A stretch of DNA of 64,000 nucleotides, from positions 1 to 64,000 of the forward strand of contig NZ_JAERQD010000034.1 of the NCBI RefSeq assembly GCF_016735695.1. The letters run 5' to 3'. The notes under the pieces are model-generated. The model did not search any database. It had not been told where the DNA came from and was given only the letters and a program-made list of their open reading frames with translations. Below are positions 36,149-45,298 of the stretch, piece by piece. This DNA comes from Microvirga zambiensis WSM3693. GTDB taxonomy: Bacteria; Pseudomonadota; Alphaproteobacteria; Rhizobiales; Beijerinckiaceae. Numbering within the stretch: the first letter of the stretch is position 1; each line of letters begins with the position of its first letter. Position numbers and translations under genes: made by a program.

Positions 36149-36240
36149 GAGAGCTGATTCCACTTCCGTGGAATCGGCTCTCTTCTTTGCTTTGCCGCAT
36201 TTTTCGGCGAAACGGATCCACTTCGCCGAAAAATGCTCTA
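36149..36240 (-). repeat. TAGAGC palindromic repeat, copy 1
   Basis: Read on the minus strand from 36240: TAGAGCATTTTTCGGCGAAG, then a stem partner CGCCGAAAAATGC, then gcaaagaagagag, and a second stem (gattccac/gtggaatc). It contains two hairpins. Its first three bases (36238-36240) are the TAG stop codon of the amidohydrolase gene. Two further copies are at 56570 and 63488. Confidence 0.85.
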
Positions 36241-37692
36241 GGCCGGCAATGCATTCTTGAACATCTTTCCGTCCTTCATGATGACCATGAGGGTCTTTCC
36301 CGGATTGGCGACAAGCGCGATGTCGTCGAGGGGATTGCCGTCGATCACCAGCAGATCGGCGAAAGCCCCTTCCTCGATGACCCCGAGCTTTCCCGGATAC
36401 GGGTTGCGCGGTCCGGACATCGCCAACAGCTCGCCGTTGCCGGATGTCGCCATCGCCAGGATATCGGCATTGTCGTACCAGCGCGTCAGATGGGTCAGCA
36501 TGATGCCTTGCCGCTCCGCGATCACACGGGAGAACAGCAGGTCCGATCCGAAGGCGGTCTTGATCTTGTGAGCCTTCGCGAGCGTGTAGACCGTGTCGGT
36601 GCCGGCGATCACCTGCAGCAGGTTCGTCCGGCTCTGCCCGGTCAGAGGAGATGTATCCTCATCACTGACAAAGGGCTGCGTGCTGAGCCATGCGCCGTTG
36701 TCCGCCATGAGTTTGGCGGTCGCCTCATCCATCAGATGCCCATGCTCGATGCATTGCGCGCCTGCGGCGAGAGCCCGCCGGATCGCGGCAGCCGAATAGG
36801 CATGCACCGCGGCATAGGTGCTTCTGTCCGCCGCCGCCTGGACGCCTGCGCGGAGCTCGGGCTCGCTGAAGGTCAGCATGTCCAGCGTGGTGCGCGGCGA
36901 TGACACGCCTCCGCCGCCGACGAGCTTGATCTGCGAGGCACCCTGAAACAGCTGTTCGCGGACGCGCAGGCGAACCTCGTCGGCACTGTCGGCAATGTTC
37001 GCGCCGCCCGTCTTTTCCATGAAGCTCAGAGGGCCTCCGGGGCTCCTCGGCAGATCGGACAGGGAGCGCAGATCTCCGTGGCCGCCGGTGGTCGTGATCA
37101 TGGCACCCGATGGATAGATGCGCGGGCCCGTGACCAATCCGTCGTCGATCGCCTGCTTCAACGCGAAGGATGGGCCGCCGAGATCCCGGATCGTCGTGAA
37201 GCCGCGCATCAGCGTCCGCTCTGCCTCCGCGCTCGCCGCGAGGAAGATGTATCCGATGTCAGCCGTCAACAGAGCGGCGACCGGAAGTGCCGCGAAGATC
37301 GCATGCCAATGCGCATCGATGAGGCCCGGCATCAGAACCCGTCCGCCGCAATCGACCACCTGTGCGCCGTCCGGTGGTGAAGGATCGCCGCTGACGATCT
37401 GCTTGATGCGATTGCCCTCGACGAGGAGGCGAAGCCCCCCACGCAGAGATTTCGATCTGCCGTCGAACAGCCGGAAATTTGCGAACACGATCGGGCGGGG
37501 CGACGTAGGTTGCGCGCGTGCCGGGCGAGCGAGCCCGAGCGATGCCAGAGACGCGCCTGCACCGGCGATGAACCCGCGCCGGGAAAGGTCCCTGTCGATA
37601 CGATGCGCGGCGGCCCGGAGCTGCGGCTGACAACAATGACAGCTCAGGGAACCGGAAAGGCCAACTTGATCTGCAGGCTCACAGGCAAACAT
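36238..37692 (-). CDS. Tat-exported metal-dependent amidohydrolase
   Basis: This 484-residue enzyme belongs to the amidohydrolase superfamily. A cysteine-rich lead (SCHCC) precedes a twin-arginine signal (LSRRGFIAGAGASLASLGLA). The mature domain has the metal ligands DAHWH, the probable carboxylated lysine in QIKLVGGGGVSS, histidines at AAVHAYS and CIEHGHL, and the aspartate in FGSDLLF. It resembles imidazolonepropionase/prolidase-like members that open peptide or cyclic amide bonds. Export as a folded, metal-loaded protein fits the Tat signal. Its stop codon lies in the palindromic repeat. An MFS exporter gene precedes its promoter side on the same strand. Confidence 0.85.
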   Translation of the reverse strand: MFACEPADQVGLSGSLSCHCCQPQLRAAAHRIDRDLSRRGFIAGAGASLASLGLARPARAQPTSPRPIVFANFRLFDGRSKSLRGGLRLLVEGNRIKQIVSGDPSPPDGAQVVDCGGRVLMPGLIDAHWHAIFAALPVAALLTADIGYIFLAASAEAERTLMRGFTTIRDLGGPSFALKQAIDDGLVTGPRIYPSGAMITTTGGHGDLRSLSDLPRSPGGPLSFMEKTGGANIADSADEVRLRVREQLFQGASQIKLVGGGGVSSPRTTLDMLTFSEPELRAGVQAAADRSTYAAVHAYSAAAIRRALAAGAQCIEHGHLMDEATAKLMADNGAWLSTQPFVSDEDTSPLTGQSRTNLLQVIAGTDTVYTLAKAHKIKTAFGSDLLFSRVIAERQGIMLTHLTRWYDNADILAMATSGNGELLAMSGPRNPYPGKLGVIEEGAFADLLVIDGNPLDDIALVANPGKTLMVIMKDGKMFKNALPA

Positions 37693-37704
37693 GGGCGCCT
37701 CGCA

Positions 37705-39324
37705 TCATTCGGAGGGGATCTCTCCCGGACGGTAGTTCGGAAGCCGGCTCGCCGGCAGGATCGTGAGCAGGGCAAGACCCGCCATGACAAGAAGACCGAT
37801 CTTGAGAGCCTGGAGCCGCGCCTCGGTGTTGACACGCAGCGCCTCTGCCTTCTGCTCCGGTGTCGCGCTGGTCCTGGCAATCACGCTCTCGAGCTGGTCG
37901 TTGCTGATGAAGGTGACATTGTCGAGATTCACCTGCGACTGGATCTCGGGCGGCAGCAGCGGGCTCTCGGCGACACGCCGCATGACGGCCGAACTGAGCA
38001 GACCGACAAGGAGTGCGCCGGCCACGGCAGTGCCGACCGCGGCGGCAAGATTGTTGGTGGTGCCGCGCAGGGAGCCGACGTCACCGGCGAGCTCCTTCGG
38101 CGAGGCCGTCACCAGCACGTTGAACAGCAGCGTGACGAGCGATCCTTGCCCGATGCCGAAGATCACGAGTCCCGCAAGCACCGGCACCGCGCTCCAATCG
38201 TTGCGCACGACGAAAGCGAGCCACAGCAGTGCCGCGGCGCAGAGCATGAAGCCGAAGCGGCCGATCTGTTGGGGCGTGAAGCGGTCGTAGAACCGGACGA
38301 TGACCATCGCGGCGAAGAAAACCGTCAGGTTGAAGGGCAGCATCGCAACCGCCGTCGCGAGCGGCGAGCGTCCCTGCACGATCTGGATGTAGAGCGGCAC
38401 CGAGAAATTGAGCGCCGCCTCGAGCGCGACGACCGAGAACATGGCATAGACGGCTGCGCGCTCCTGCGGGGATTCCAAGACCTGCAGCGCAAGCAACGGC
38501 GTCCGACCGCTGGCCTCGCGGCGGCGGGTCCACATCAGGAAGGCCTGTCCGAGCGACACGCCGATGACGATCATCACCGGTGCGGGCGACACGCCGAGCA
38601 GGTTGAACGGAGCATTGGGCCGCGCGAGCCCGAGGCCCCAGCCGTTCAGATTGTTGAAGCCGAAACTGATGAGGATGATGGCTCCGGCTGCAAGCACCAC
38701 GCCGACGAGATCGATTCTCACCTCCGGGCGTCCATGGTCCGGCTTGAGGCGGTAGCTGAGTAGGAACACGAGGGCCGACAGCGCGATCAGGATGCCGAAG
38801 GCGGGCCGCCAGCCGATATTGGTGCCGAGAATGCCGCCGATCAGAAACGCCGCGACGCCTGCGCCTGCCCGCGCCGAGCCGAGGGCGCCCAAGGCGGTGG
38901 CCTGCTGGCTGCCGTGGTAATTCTCCGCGATCAGCGCAACCAGGGACGGCACGATCACGGCGCCGGCTGCACCGCACAGGGCCTGCGCCGTGATCATCAC
39001 CGTCGCGTTCGGGCTGAACGTCATCAAGGTCTGCGCAAGGCCGAACACCACGACGGCGACGCGGAATACCCGCAACGCGCCGTAGCGCTGCACCAGCTTC
39101 GCGCCGAGCATGACGAAGCCGGCCACGAGCATGGAATAGGCCACGATTCCCGTGGCGACCGTGGTCGGCGGAACACCGAAGCTCTCGACCATTCCGCCCA
39201 GCGCAACCGGCAGGGATGCCACGTTGAAGGACATGATCACCTGGCCGAGCGCGATGGCGATCATGGGGACCCAGGACGCTCTCTCGTCCGTGTGCACGTG
39301 ATTGACGCTCGTTGCGCCTGTCAT
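37705..39324 (-). CDS. MFS transporter (DHA2-like, 14 helices)
   Basis: This 539-residue inner-membrane protein begins MTGATSVNHVHTDERASW and has about 14 hydrophobic segments. The loop 2-3 motif is LGAKLVQRYGALRVFR, and the motif C-like region is LGSARAGAGVAAFLIGG. It probably exports a small compound with the proton gradient. I start at 39324, where ggag lies upstream; the longer open frame to 39660 overlaps the glutaminase gene antiparallel in phase and is rejected. It lies between the glutaminase gene (31 bases upstream) and the amidohydrolase (12 bases downstream), so the three may be one operon dealing with amide compounds. Confidence 0.85.
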   Translation of the reverse strand: MTGATSVNHVHTDERASWVPMIAIALGQVIMSFNVASLPVALGGMVESFGVPPTTVATGIVAYSMLVAGFVMLGAKLVQRYGALRVFRVAVVVFGLAQTLMTFSPNATVMITAQALCGAAGAVIVPSLVALIAENYHGSQQATALGALGSARAGAGVAAFLIGGILGTNIGWRPAFGILIALSALVFLLSYRLKPDHGRPEVRIDLVGVVLAAGAIILISFGFNNLNGWGLGLARPNAPFNLLGVSPAPVMIVIGVSLGQAFLMWTRRREASGRTPLLALQVLESPQERAAVYAMFSVVALEAALNFSVPLYIQIVQGRSPLATAVAMLPFNLTVFFAAMVIVRFYDRFTPQQIGRFGFMLCAAALLWLAFVVRNDWSAVPVLAGLVIFGIGQGSLVTLLFNVLVTASPKELAGDVGSLRGTTNNLAAAVGTAVAGALLVGLLSSAVMRRVAESPLLPPEIQSQVNLDNVTFISNDQLESVIARTSATPEQKAEALRVNTEARLQALKIGLLVMAGLALLTILPASRLPNYRPGEIPSE

Positions 39325-39355
39325 GGGTGTCTCCGTGACGGATGGCGGGGCGCGT

Positions 39356-40357
39356 TCACGTCTGTGCCGCCGAGACGAGCAGATCGAGGCCGAGGCGCTG
39401 CGACAGGAATTGTGCCGCCAACTGCCCTTTGACACTGTTGCCGGCCTCGTCGAGCGGCGGTGCGAAGGTGCCGAGTCCGCCCTTGCCCGGGGAGACCGTG
39501 ACGATGCCGCCGCCGATGCCGCTCTTGCCCGGCAGGCCGATCTCGTAGAGCCAGTCGCCGGAGGTTTCGTACATCCCTGCCGTGAGCATGACGGCAAGCG
39601 CGTAATGGCAGACGTCCGGACTGACCACCTGCTCGCGTGTGACCGGGTTGAAGCCGCCATCGGCGAGGGTCGCGCCCATGACCGCGAGATCTTTCGCGCT
39701 GACGTTCAACGAACATTGCCTGGTGTAGAGATCGACGGCCTCGGCGGGGTCGCAGTAGATGCGGCCGACGCTCTCGAGCATCCATGCGATGCTGCGGTTG
39801 CGGAAGTTCGTCTTTGAGGCCGAGGCATAGACCTCCTCGTTCAGCAGTAGCTCCCGCCCGGCGAAACGGGAGAGACCCTCATGGATGAAGCGCCACTTTG
39901 CATCGGTGTTCTCGCCGGGCGCGAGGCTCGTGGTCGCGATGGCGCCTGCATTCACCATCGGATTGGTGCGGCCGTCGGGATTGCGCTCGATGCCGGCGAG
40001 CGAGTTGAAAGCGTGCCCCGTCGCGTTCACGCCCAGCCTCTCTCTCGCGCCCGTCGCACCGATCAGGTCGCAGATCAGCGCGAAGATGAACGGCTTGGAG
40101 ACGCTCATGATGGTGAATTCGTGCTCCGCATCGCCGACGGAGAAGACGCCGCCGTCGGCGCCTACGACACAGAGCCCGAAAAGGTCACGCGGCACGCGCG
40201 CGAGCGCCGGATAGACCTGGGAGACATGTCCCTGGTCGAGCGAACGGAAGCGCTCGTGCGCTTCGACCACGAGCCGCTTGATGTCGTCCGCCGGCGGCAG
40301 GCGCCCGGTGGAGACGAAGGAGGTTCCGGGTTTCACGATCGGGTTGAGCAAGTCCAT
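39356..40357 (-). CDS. glsA: Glutaminase A
   Basis: This 333-residue serine-dependent glutaminase converts glutamine to glutamate and ammonia. It has the S-x-x-K catalytic motif in TIMSVSKPFIFAL, the asparagine and glutamate pocket around NPMVNAGAIATTS, and tyrosine/lysine regions near LPGKSGIGGGIVTV. It is a few residues longer than E. coli enzymes (about 310), mainly at the N-terminus. It heads a possible operon with the MFS and amidohydrolase genes on the minus strand. Confidence 0.95.
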   Translation of the reverse strand: MDLLNPIVKPGTSFVSTGRLPPADDIKRLVVEAHERFRSLDQGHVSQVYPALARVPRDLFGLCVVGADGGVFSVGDAEHEFTIMSVSKPFIFALICDLIGATGARERLGVNATGHAFNSLAGIERNPDGRTNPMVNAGAIATTSLAPGENTDAKWRFIHEGLSRFAGRELLLNEEVYASASKTNFRNRSIAWMLESVGRIYCDPAEAVDLYTRQCSLNVSAKDLAVMGATLADGGFNPVTREQVVSPDVCHYALAVMLTAGMYETSGDWLYEIGLPGKSGIGGGIVTVSPGKGGLGTFAPPLDEAGNSVKGQLAAQFLSQRLGLDLLVSAAQT

Positions 40358-40408
40358 GCCTCAGCTCCCTCTGGCAATCGCGGCACGGTCTCGGCGGCGT
40401 CGCAGCGC

Positions 40409-40690
40409 CTACCACCGGCCTCTGCGGCGAACCCAATGACCCGACGTCCAGACCCAACGTCCGCGGCGAGAACTCCAGACCCAGCGGCCAGGCACCCAGA
40501 CGAAGCCGGGACGGTGTGGCGGGCGCCGCTCCCGCCGTCTCGGCGGGGGAGGGCCTCCTGGACGCGTGGGTCGCGGCGGACGGCTTTCGCGACGGGGTTG
40601 GGCATCCGCATTGGTTGATCCGACTGTGCCGAGCGGGATAGCCGCTGCCGCTCCGACCAGCCAGTTCAAGAGGATGCGTCGCGTGATCAT
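40409..40690 (-). CDS. Small exported protein with WxxGxW-type repeats
   Basis: This 93-residue protein starts with MITRRILLNWLVGAAAAIPLG, a signal sequence. A proline- and arginine-rich middle follows (RPPRPTRPGGPPPPRRRER). It ends with the tryptophan repeats FVWVPGRWVWSSRRGRWVWTSGHWV. These short WxPGxW units occur in periplasmic or cell-surface proteins (YXWGQ/BcpO-related). The function is unknown. Confidence 0.7.
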   Translation of the reverse strand: MITRRILLNWLVGAAAAIPLGTVGSTNADAQPRRESRPPRPTRPGGPPPPRRRERRPPHRPGFVWVPGRWVWSSRRGRWVWTSGHWVRRRGRW

Positions 40691-40723
40691 GTCGATCTCC
40701 TTTTGCCGAGCGGCACGGCATCA

Positions 40724-41293
40724 TCATGTCGGCTGGGCAGCCACCGCGCCTGCGGCTTCCATGCCGTCGCTTGGGCTAGGCGGATGAGCCTGCGCGAGAG
40801 CGGCCTGGAGCTTGGCTTCCTGCTCCGGCGACAGCGAGGAGCGGATAACGTGTCCCTTGAATCCTTTGAGCTCGGCGAGAACCTTTTCCGGCTGCGACTT
40901 GCGGATGAGCAGGAATAAGGCCGAGGTATCCGGCTTGAGGGTGTCGCCGATCGACTTGATGAAGTCGTCGTTGATACCATAGTCGATCATGCTTCCGGAC
41001 AGAGCGCCAGAGCCGGCTCCGACCGCGCCGCCGATGGCGAGGCCGGCGATCGGATTGAGGAAGAGCAGGCCGATCAGGCTGCCCCACATCGCGCCGGACA
41101 GGCCGCCCGAGGTCGCACCGAGCTTCACCAGATTGACGCTCTGCTTGACGCGCACCGTGCCGTCCTGGGCACGGATGGCGACGACCGCGTCTTCGAGATC
41201 GATGAGATATTCCTTCTGCAGTCGCGTGAGCTCAGTCAGGACGCGATCCGCATCGGTCGGGTTGTCGAACCCGACGACCACCAATTCAGCCAT
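40724..41293 (-). CDS. DUF1269 membrane protein
   Basis: This 189-residue protein reads MAELVVVGFDNPTDADRVL at the start, then RLQKEYLIDLEDAVVAIR. A glycine-rich membrane hairpin follows (GSLIGLLFLNPIAGLAIGGAVGAGSGALSG). After it comes a soluble region DTSALFLLIRKSQPEKVLAEL. This is the DUF1269 family, often found in stress regulons; no activity is known. A candidate regulatory motif lies about 70 bases upstream (41364-41383). Confidence 0.85.
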   Translation of the reverse strand: MAELVVVGFDNPTDADRVLTELTRLQKEYLIDLEDAVVAIRAQDGTVRVKQSVNLVKLGATSGGLSGAMWGSLIGLLFLNPIAGLAIGGAVGAGSGALSGSMIDYGINDDFIKSIGDTLKPDTSALFLLIRKSQPEKVLAELKGFKGHVIRSSLSPEQEAKLQAALAQAHPPSPSDGMEAAGAVAAQPT

Positions 41294-41363
41294 GGGTTAC
41301 ACTCCTCAAGCATCGACATTGCTGCGCCTTGCGCGACGGTAAGGCTACCAATGGCCCTCATGC

Positions 41364-41383
41364 GGGACCATCAGGTGAAACCC
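41364..41383 (-). promoter_or_regulatory. Candidate regulatory motif GGGTT-N2-ACC-N-GATGG, copy 2
   Basis: On the minus strand this reads GGGTTTCACCTGATGGTCCC and differs from the copy at 4372-4391 at three of 20 positions. It lies about 70 bases before the DUF1269 start, where a promoter or operator is expected. Confidence 0.35.
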
Positions 41384-41518
41384 TCATCCGGTGCGAAAAA
41401 CTCCCCCATTGGCCTCAGGACTTCGCTCAGGCGGCCCGGGTCGGCAGCCAGCTCCTTGACAGGCGATGACATGAGGCGGAGCAATGATCGCTATGGATGC
41501 CAGCCTCGGAGCTAGGCC

Positions 41519-43429
41519 ATGCCGATCGACTCACAGACGGTTAAGAGCGGCCTCCGAGGCGTGGACGACTCGGATGCTCAGGATCCGAACCGCCCGGCGT
41601 CGATGCATCGTTGCAAGTCTTTGCTGATCGACCCACGCCTCGGGGATGCGGAGGACGATGTCGCGAGCACCAAGAGCCGGTCGCTCGTCGCCATCGGCGG
41701 ACGCCTTCTCGCAGAAATCAGTCTGCCGAAGCTTTTCGTCGCCTGGATCATGCTGATCGGCCTGCCCGCCATCCTGCTGGGGCTTGCGCCGCTGATCGTT
41801 CTGGGATGGGCGACCACGATGCCGGAAAGGGTCGCCGCGGCGCGCGCCGGATTCTGGTCGCTGCTGATCGCCGCCGGCCTCGTCGTCCTTGCCTGGTTCG
41901 GCGGCAGGCCCCTGCTGCGGATGGCCGAGCAAAGCTTCTGGTCTCTCAATGCTCTGGCCGTTCAGCCGATCTACGCGCTGTTTCGAGAGGGGTTGCGGCA
42001 CATCGGCGTCAAGCTCGTCCCCGATCTCGGACCGCGTCGCCGCACGCAGCTTTACGCGGCAGCTGCTGTCGGCGGCGGCATATTGGCGAGCGCCCTGTCC
42101 GTCTGGTTCGTCACTATGGCCTGGCCCTTGTCGCGCTGGGTGGGCGATGCGACGGACCTGATGGCGCCGCTCCAGCTGATTGTCCCTGTCCTCGCAAATG
42201 CCGTCGTCATCGTTGGGTGCTACGTCACGATCGCCGCGCTCGTCTGGGCTTTTGCGGACGGTGCGATGGGGCGACCGGCGGATCTGATGGCATTCGACGA
42301 GATCCGCTCCGGAACCCGCACATGGCGCGTCGCGCATCTGTCCGATCTTCATATGGTCGGCGAACGTTACGGGTTCCGAATCGAAAGCGGGCGGACGGGG
42401 CCGCAAGGCAATGGGAGAGCGCATCGGGTCTTCGACAGGCTGGACACTATTCACGCCGAGCAGCCCCTGGATCTCATACTGATCACGGGCGACATGACGG
42501 ATGCGGGACGCTCCGCGGAATGGGCCGAGTTCCTGGATGCCGTCGCAGCTCACCCAAGTCTCGCCGAGCGCGTTCTGATCCTGCCCGGAAATCATGATGT
42601 GAACGTCGTCGACCGTGCCAACCCGGCCCGGCTCGAACTGCCGACGAGCCCTGGAAAGCGGCTTCGCCAGTTGCGCACCCTGTCCGCCATCGAGGCTCTG
42701 CATGGCGACAAGGTTCTGTGCTTCGATTCTGAGACGGATCGCTTCGGCCCCTCCTTGACGGAGAGGCTGCGTCCTCATCGTGACGAGATCGAAGCCTTCG
42801 CGGATCGAGGAGGGATCCGGCTGTCGCATCGATTGGCTCAGGTCTGGGACGATGCCTTTCCAATGATCCTTCCGCCGTCGGCGGATGACGGACTCGGCAT
42901 CGTGCTTCTCAACTCGAATGCGGAAGCGCATTTTTCCTTCACGAACGCCTTGGGCATGGTGTCCGTGCTTCAGGAGCAAGCTCTCAGGGCCGCCATGGAG
43001 CAATATCCGCGAGCCGGCTGGATCGTGGCGCTCCATCATCACCTGGTGGAGTATCCCACGCCGGCCAAAGCCTTCTCCGAGCGCATCGGGACGGCCCTCG
43101 TCAACGGTTCCTGGTTCGTGCGTCAGCTGCGTCCGAACGCCGGGCGATCGATCGTATTTCACGGCCACCGGCACACCGAATGGATCGGGCAATGCGGCGG
43201 CGTCCGCATCGTCTCGGCTTCCTCTCCGGTGATGGATAGAGCAGAGAACGGCCAGGTTTCGTTCTTCGTCCATCGTCTCGCGCTGGACGGCGGCCAGATG
43301 CAGCTCGCCGCACCGGAGCGGGTGATGGTCAGCCTTCGGAACGGGCAGGAGCGGGCAGATCAGCCTCATCAGGCGGACCGAACTGAACCGCCAGCCAGCG
43401 GGTCGCCGGATCCTGAGCACAGAAGGTGA
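41519..43429 (+). CDS. Membrane-anchored metallophosphoesterase
   Basis: This 636-residue protein has an N-terminal membrane region with four hydrophobic segments (for example LFVAWIMLIGLPAILLGLAPLIVL). A calcineurin-type phosphoesterase domain starts near residue 275. The metal motifs are in order: HLSDLHM, LILITGDMTDAG, LILPGNHDVN, IVALHHHLV and VFHGHRHTEW. It hydrolyses phosphate esters, but the substrate is unknown. The last 100 bases overlap the 3' end of the convergent AI-2E family gene. Confidence 0.88.
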   Translation: MPIDSQTVKSGLRGVDDSDAQDPNRPASMHRCKSLLIDPRLGDAEDDVASTKSRSLVAIGGRLLAEISLPKLFVAWIMLIGLPAILLGLAPLIVLGWATTMPERVAAARAGFWSLLIAAGLVVLAWFGGRPLLRMAEQSFWSLNALAVQPIYALFREGLRHIGVKLVPDLGPRRRTQLYAAAAVGGGILASALSVWFVTMAWPLSRWVGDATDLMAPLQLIVPVLANAVVIVGCYVTIAALVWAFADGAMGRPADLMAFDEIRSGTRTWRVAHLSDLHMVGERYGFRIESGRTGPQGNGRAHRVFDRLDTIHAEQPLDLILITGDMTDAGRSAEWAEFLDAVAAHPSLAERVLILPGNHDVNVVDRANPARLELPTSPGKRLRQLRTLSAIEALHGDKVLCFDSETDRFGPSLTERLRPHRDEIEAFADRGGIRLSHRLAQVWDDAFPMILPPSADDGLGIVLLNSNAEAHFSFTNALGMVSVLQEQALRAAMEQYPRAGWIVALHHHLVEYPTPAKAFSERIGTALVNGSWFVRQLRPNAGRSIVFHGHRHTEWIGQCGGVRIVSASSPVMDRAENGQVSFFVHRLALDGGQMQLAAPERVMVSLRNGQERADQPHQADRTEPPASGSPDPEHRR

Positions 43430-44483
43430 GGATCGCGATCGTGATCGGCAGCCCGATGAAGGTGCCCGGAAGGCCCCAGAGGAATGTCCAGAGGAAGATA
43501 GAGAACAGGACGACGAAGGGAGACATCGCCAGAACGCTGCCGGAGAGGCGTGGTTCGATATAGCTCCCAACCACGAACTGAATCACGTTGAGGCAGGCGA
43601 AAAGTACGATGACGGCCTGCCAGGTTTCGAACTGGACCATCGCCAGCAATGTCGGAAACAGGGTCGCGATGAACGGGCCTATGAACGGAATATAGTTCAG
43701 AGTGAAGGCGATCACGCCCCATTCCTCAGCAAGCGGCAGCCCGAAGAGCATCGCAAAGGCCCAGACGAGCGCACCGGTCAGAACGCTCATCTGGGTCCGC
43801 ACGATCATGTATCGCCTGATCTTGAAGGCCGTTTCCGCGCTGCCGGCAAGCAGAATGCGTGCAGCGCGCGGGCTGGGAAGGGATCGGATCTTCCTGGCCG
43901 TTCCTTCGACCTCGAGCAGGCCGAGAATGACGTAGACGAGAACCACCAGCCAGAAACTCAAGGTCGTGTTCACCTGCCCGGTGAGCGTTTGCAGGAAGCT
44001 CACGATCCACCGGGCATTGAAATGGTCGGCCCAGAGGCTCGCCATCACGATTCCATGGTTCTCGAGCCAAAGCGTCATTTGGTTATACAGCGCTTGAAAC
44101 TGGTTCAGATTGAAGATGATCCAACGCCCGACCCGGCCGAAGGCCCAGACGACGAGCGAGGCGAAGGCGCTGAAGGCAACCACGAGCACCAGGATGCTGA
44201 TGGCCAGCGCAATGAGGCGCGGAACACGGGCCTGGAGGCGCGACTGCAGCGGCCAGATCATCGCAATGAGGAACAGTGAGAAAGCAACCGGCGCGACAAC
44301 GGCCTTTGCGACGAAAACCGCTCCCAGCAGGCTGAGAATTACGAGGACGATCCAAGCCCATTGCACGGAGAGAAAGTCAGATGCTGCACGATGCGTTTCG
44401 TTCAAGGGAGCTTCAGGTCGATCCACGTCGTATCTCCCGGTTTCTTGAGCGTCGAAGACGCGGAACGATCTGCTCCTGATCAT
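43329..44483 (-). CDS. AI-2E family transporter
   Basis: This 384-residue inner-membrane protein has about eight hydrophobic segments and the family core FTLNYIPFIGPFIATLFPTLLA followed by VGSYIEPRLSGSVLAMSPFVVL. The family includes TqsA, an exporter of autoinducer-2, and sodium/proton antiporters, so the substrate cannot be called. The 3' end overlaps the convergent metallophosphoesterase gene by 101 bases. Confidence 0.9.
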   Translation of the reverse strand: MIRSRSFRVFDAQETGRYDVDRPEAPLNETHRAASDFLSVQWAWIVLVILSLLGAVFVAKAVVAPVAFSLFLIAMIWPLQSRLQARVPRLIALAISILVLVVAFSAFASLVVWAFGRVGRWIIFNLNQFQALYNQMTLWLENHGIVMASLWADHFNARWIVSFLQTLTGQVNTTLSFWLVVLVYVILGLLEVEGTARKIRSLPSPRAARILLAGSAETAFKIRRYMIVRTQMSVLTGALVWAFAMLFGLPLAEEWGVIAFTLNYIPFIGPFIATLFPTLLAMVQFETWQAVIVLFACLNVIQFVVGSYIEPRLSGSVLAMSPFVVLFSIFLWTFLWGLPGTFIGLPITIAILTFCAQDPATRWLAVQFGPPDEADLPAPARSEG

Positions 44484-44592
44484 GGCACCGGGAGGATACG
44501 CCTTCGGCGACTACTGGAAGCTCGGACTGCCCCTGCTGATCTGGTTCTTCGTCTTATCGGTCTTCCTCGTGCCGCTGATCGGGCGCTTTTGA
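44475..44592 (+). pseudogene. Duplicated 3' end of an SLC13 permease gene
   Basis: From the ATG at 44482 the frame reads MAPGGYAFGDYWKLGLPL, then LIWFFVLSVFLVPLIGRF and a TGA. This is nearly the same as the last ~37 codons of the permease at 16427-18256 (GPGGYAFGDYWKLGLPLLIW... WRF), at both the DNA and protein level. No upstream part is present. It is a detached gene end, either from a partial duplication or left after loss of a paralogue. Confidence 0.8.
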
Positions 44593-44626
44593 CCGATGTC
44601 TCGACGGCAGACCGGCTCGCCGCCGT

Positions 44627-45199
44627 TCAACTCGTCCGCACTCTCCAGGCAAGATAGGCGATCGCCGCTCCGACGCTGATCAGATTGAGGCCAAGCAGAA
44701 ATCCCAGAAGCCATTCGGATGTCACCGGCAGATTGGCCCAGAGCAGGAGGGACAGCAGGATGCCGACCATGCCGCTGCCCAGCACCCAGCCCCAATTTGG
44801 GAACGGCCGGATGGTCAAGGCGAAGACGATTTTCGAAATGCCTTCCATCATGAAGAAGACGATGAGGAGGAGCGTGATCGTCTGCATCCCCTGGGCAGGG
44901 TCGCGCAGGAACAGGAAGCCGATCAGCACGGCGAGGCAGATGGAGATGAGCTGCAGCCAGAAATGCGGCACGTGCCGCGCGCTGATCAGGCTGAGCGCCT
45001 GGACGAAGCCGCTGATCACCAGAAGCCAGCCGAGCAGAACGACGACGGCCGTTGAGGAAAATACGGGATAGACGATTGCCAGGAAACCGGCAGCGATCAG
45101 CAGCAGTCCCTCGATAAGATACCACAGCGAGTAACGCTTGACCGTGTCCCGCATCGCTTCACGAAACACTTCCGCTGCAGCATCCAACGATATCGCCAT
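44627..45199 (-). CDS. hdeD: HdeD family membrane protein
   Basis: This 190-residue protein has six hydrophobic segments in three paired repeats of the DUF308 type (LIEGLLLIAAGFLAIVYPVFSS, ICLAVLIGFLFLRDPAQGMQT, GSGMVGILLSLLLWANLP). HdeD in enterobacteria is an acid-resistance membrane protein; here the role is assumed to be stress-related. gggagg precedes the ATG at 45199. Confidence 0.9.
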   Translation of the reverse strand: MAISLDAAAEVFREAMRDTVKRYSLWYLIEGLLLIAAGFLAIVYPVFSSTAVVVLLGWLLVISGFVQALSLISARHVPHFWLQLISICLAVLIGFLFLRDPAQGMQTITLLLIVFFMMEGISKIVFALTIRPFPNWGWVLGSGMVGILLSLLLWANLPVTSEWLLGFLLGLNLISVGAAIAYLAWRVRTS

Positions 45200-45298
45200 G
45201 GAACCCTCCCTCCGTCGCCGCCATCCGCCTTCAATATAATCCTCATTCGATCAAACTCATCGCGAAATAACGAATTGCTGGCGCATCGTGCGGTCATC

